DNA of 6,337 bases from CAYZXK01 sp964482395 (GTDB lineage: Bacteria; Planctomycetota; Phycisphaerae; UBA1845; Fen-1342): contig CAYZXK010000015.1 in the NCBI GenBank assembly GCA_964482395.1, forward strand, positions 1 through 6,337, given 5' to 3'. The notes under the pieces were generated by a model. It saw nothing but the letters and a program-made list of their open reading frames with translations. It was not told the origin of the DNA and made no database searches. Position numbers and translations under genes: made by a program. Of this stretch, positions 6,306 through 6,337 are shown piece by piece (position 1 is the first letter of the stretch; each line of letters begins with the position of its first letter).

Positions 6306-6337
6306 TCACTCGTTGGTCAGGGCAACTGCCGGATCAA
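6306..6337 (-). CDS. C-terminal end of a probable MacB/FtsX-type ABC permease
   Basis: Only the last nine codons are in the window. Read on the minus strand they give DPAVALTNE followed by TGA (6308-6306). MacB-type permeases typically end in a short motif of the form (D/N)P-x-x-AL-x-x-E just after the last membrane helix, and this tail fits it. The position directly upstream of a MacB/LolD-type ATPase gene, 33 bases away and on the same strand, supports the call. The length, domain content and substrate are outside the window. The identification rests on nine residues plus context and would be unsafe without the neighbour. Confidence 0.6.
   Translation of the reverse strand, partial: DPAVALTNE

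Overview
This is a GC-rich bacterial window with dense, ordinary chromosomal gene content. It holds eight protein-coding genes, two of them cut by the window edges. I see no tRNA, rRNA, CRISPR array, insertion sequence or phage gene. A cytosolic TPR protein directly in front of rpsT, a DUF2752 protein and an unusual glycogen-synthase-like GT-B enzyme, together with frequent GTG/TTG starts and weak Shine-Dalgarno (SD) sequences, would fit a Planctomycetota genome (perhaps Phycisphaerae-like). This is an inference from gene content; there is no rRNA or other taxonomic marker that settles it.

Plus strand, left to right: the 3' part of a DUF2752 membrane protein (1-431); a 502-residue TPR-repeat protein (496-2004); rpsT for ribosomal protein bS20 (2007-2318), whose SD lies in the last codons of the TPR gene; a 149-base gap with a strong GC hairpin (2369-2415); a 589-residue glycogen-synthase-like glycosyltransferase (2468-4237) whose motifs look closer to the GT3 (eukaryote-type) family than to standard bacterial GT5 GlgA; a 96-base gap with nothing clear in it; and a small four-helix membrane protein of unknown role with a TTG start behind a good SD (4334-4822).

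Minus strand, read right to left: the last nine codons of a probable MacB/FtsX-type ABC permease (6306-6337), a MacB/LolD-type ABC ATPase (5598-6272), and a VTT/DedA-like membrane protein (4841-5617) that overlaps the ATPase gene by 20 bases. This looks like one operon for an ABC transporter or mechanotransmission-type system with a membrane protein translated in coupling. It runs convergently into the plus-strand membrane protein gene, with only 18 bases between the stop codons.

The two most interesting points are the GT3-like character of the glycosyltransferase, with no visible arginine cluster of the kind used for glucose-6-phosphate control, and the tight TPR-rpsT pair. I found no convincing evidence of a wholly new multi-gene system.
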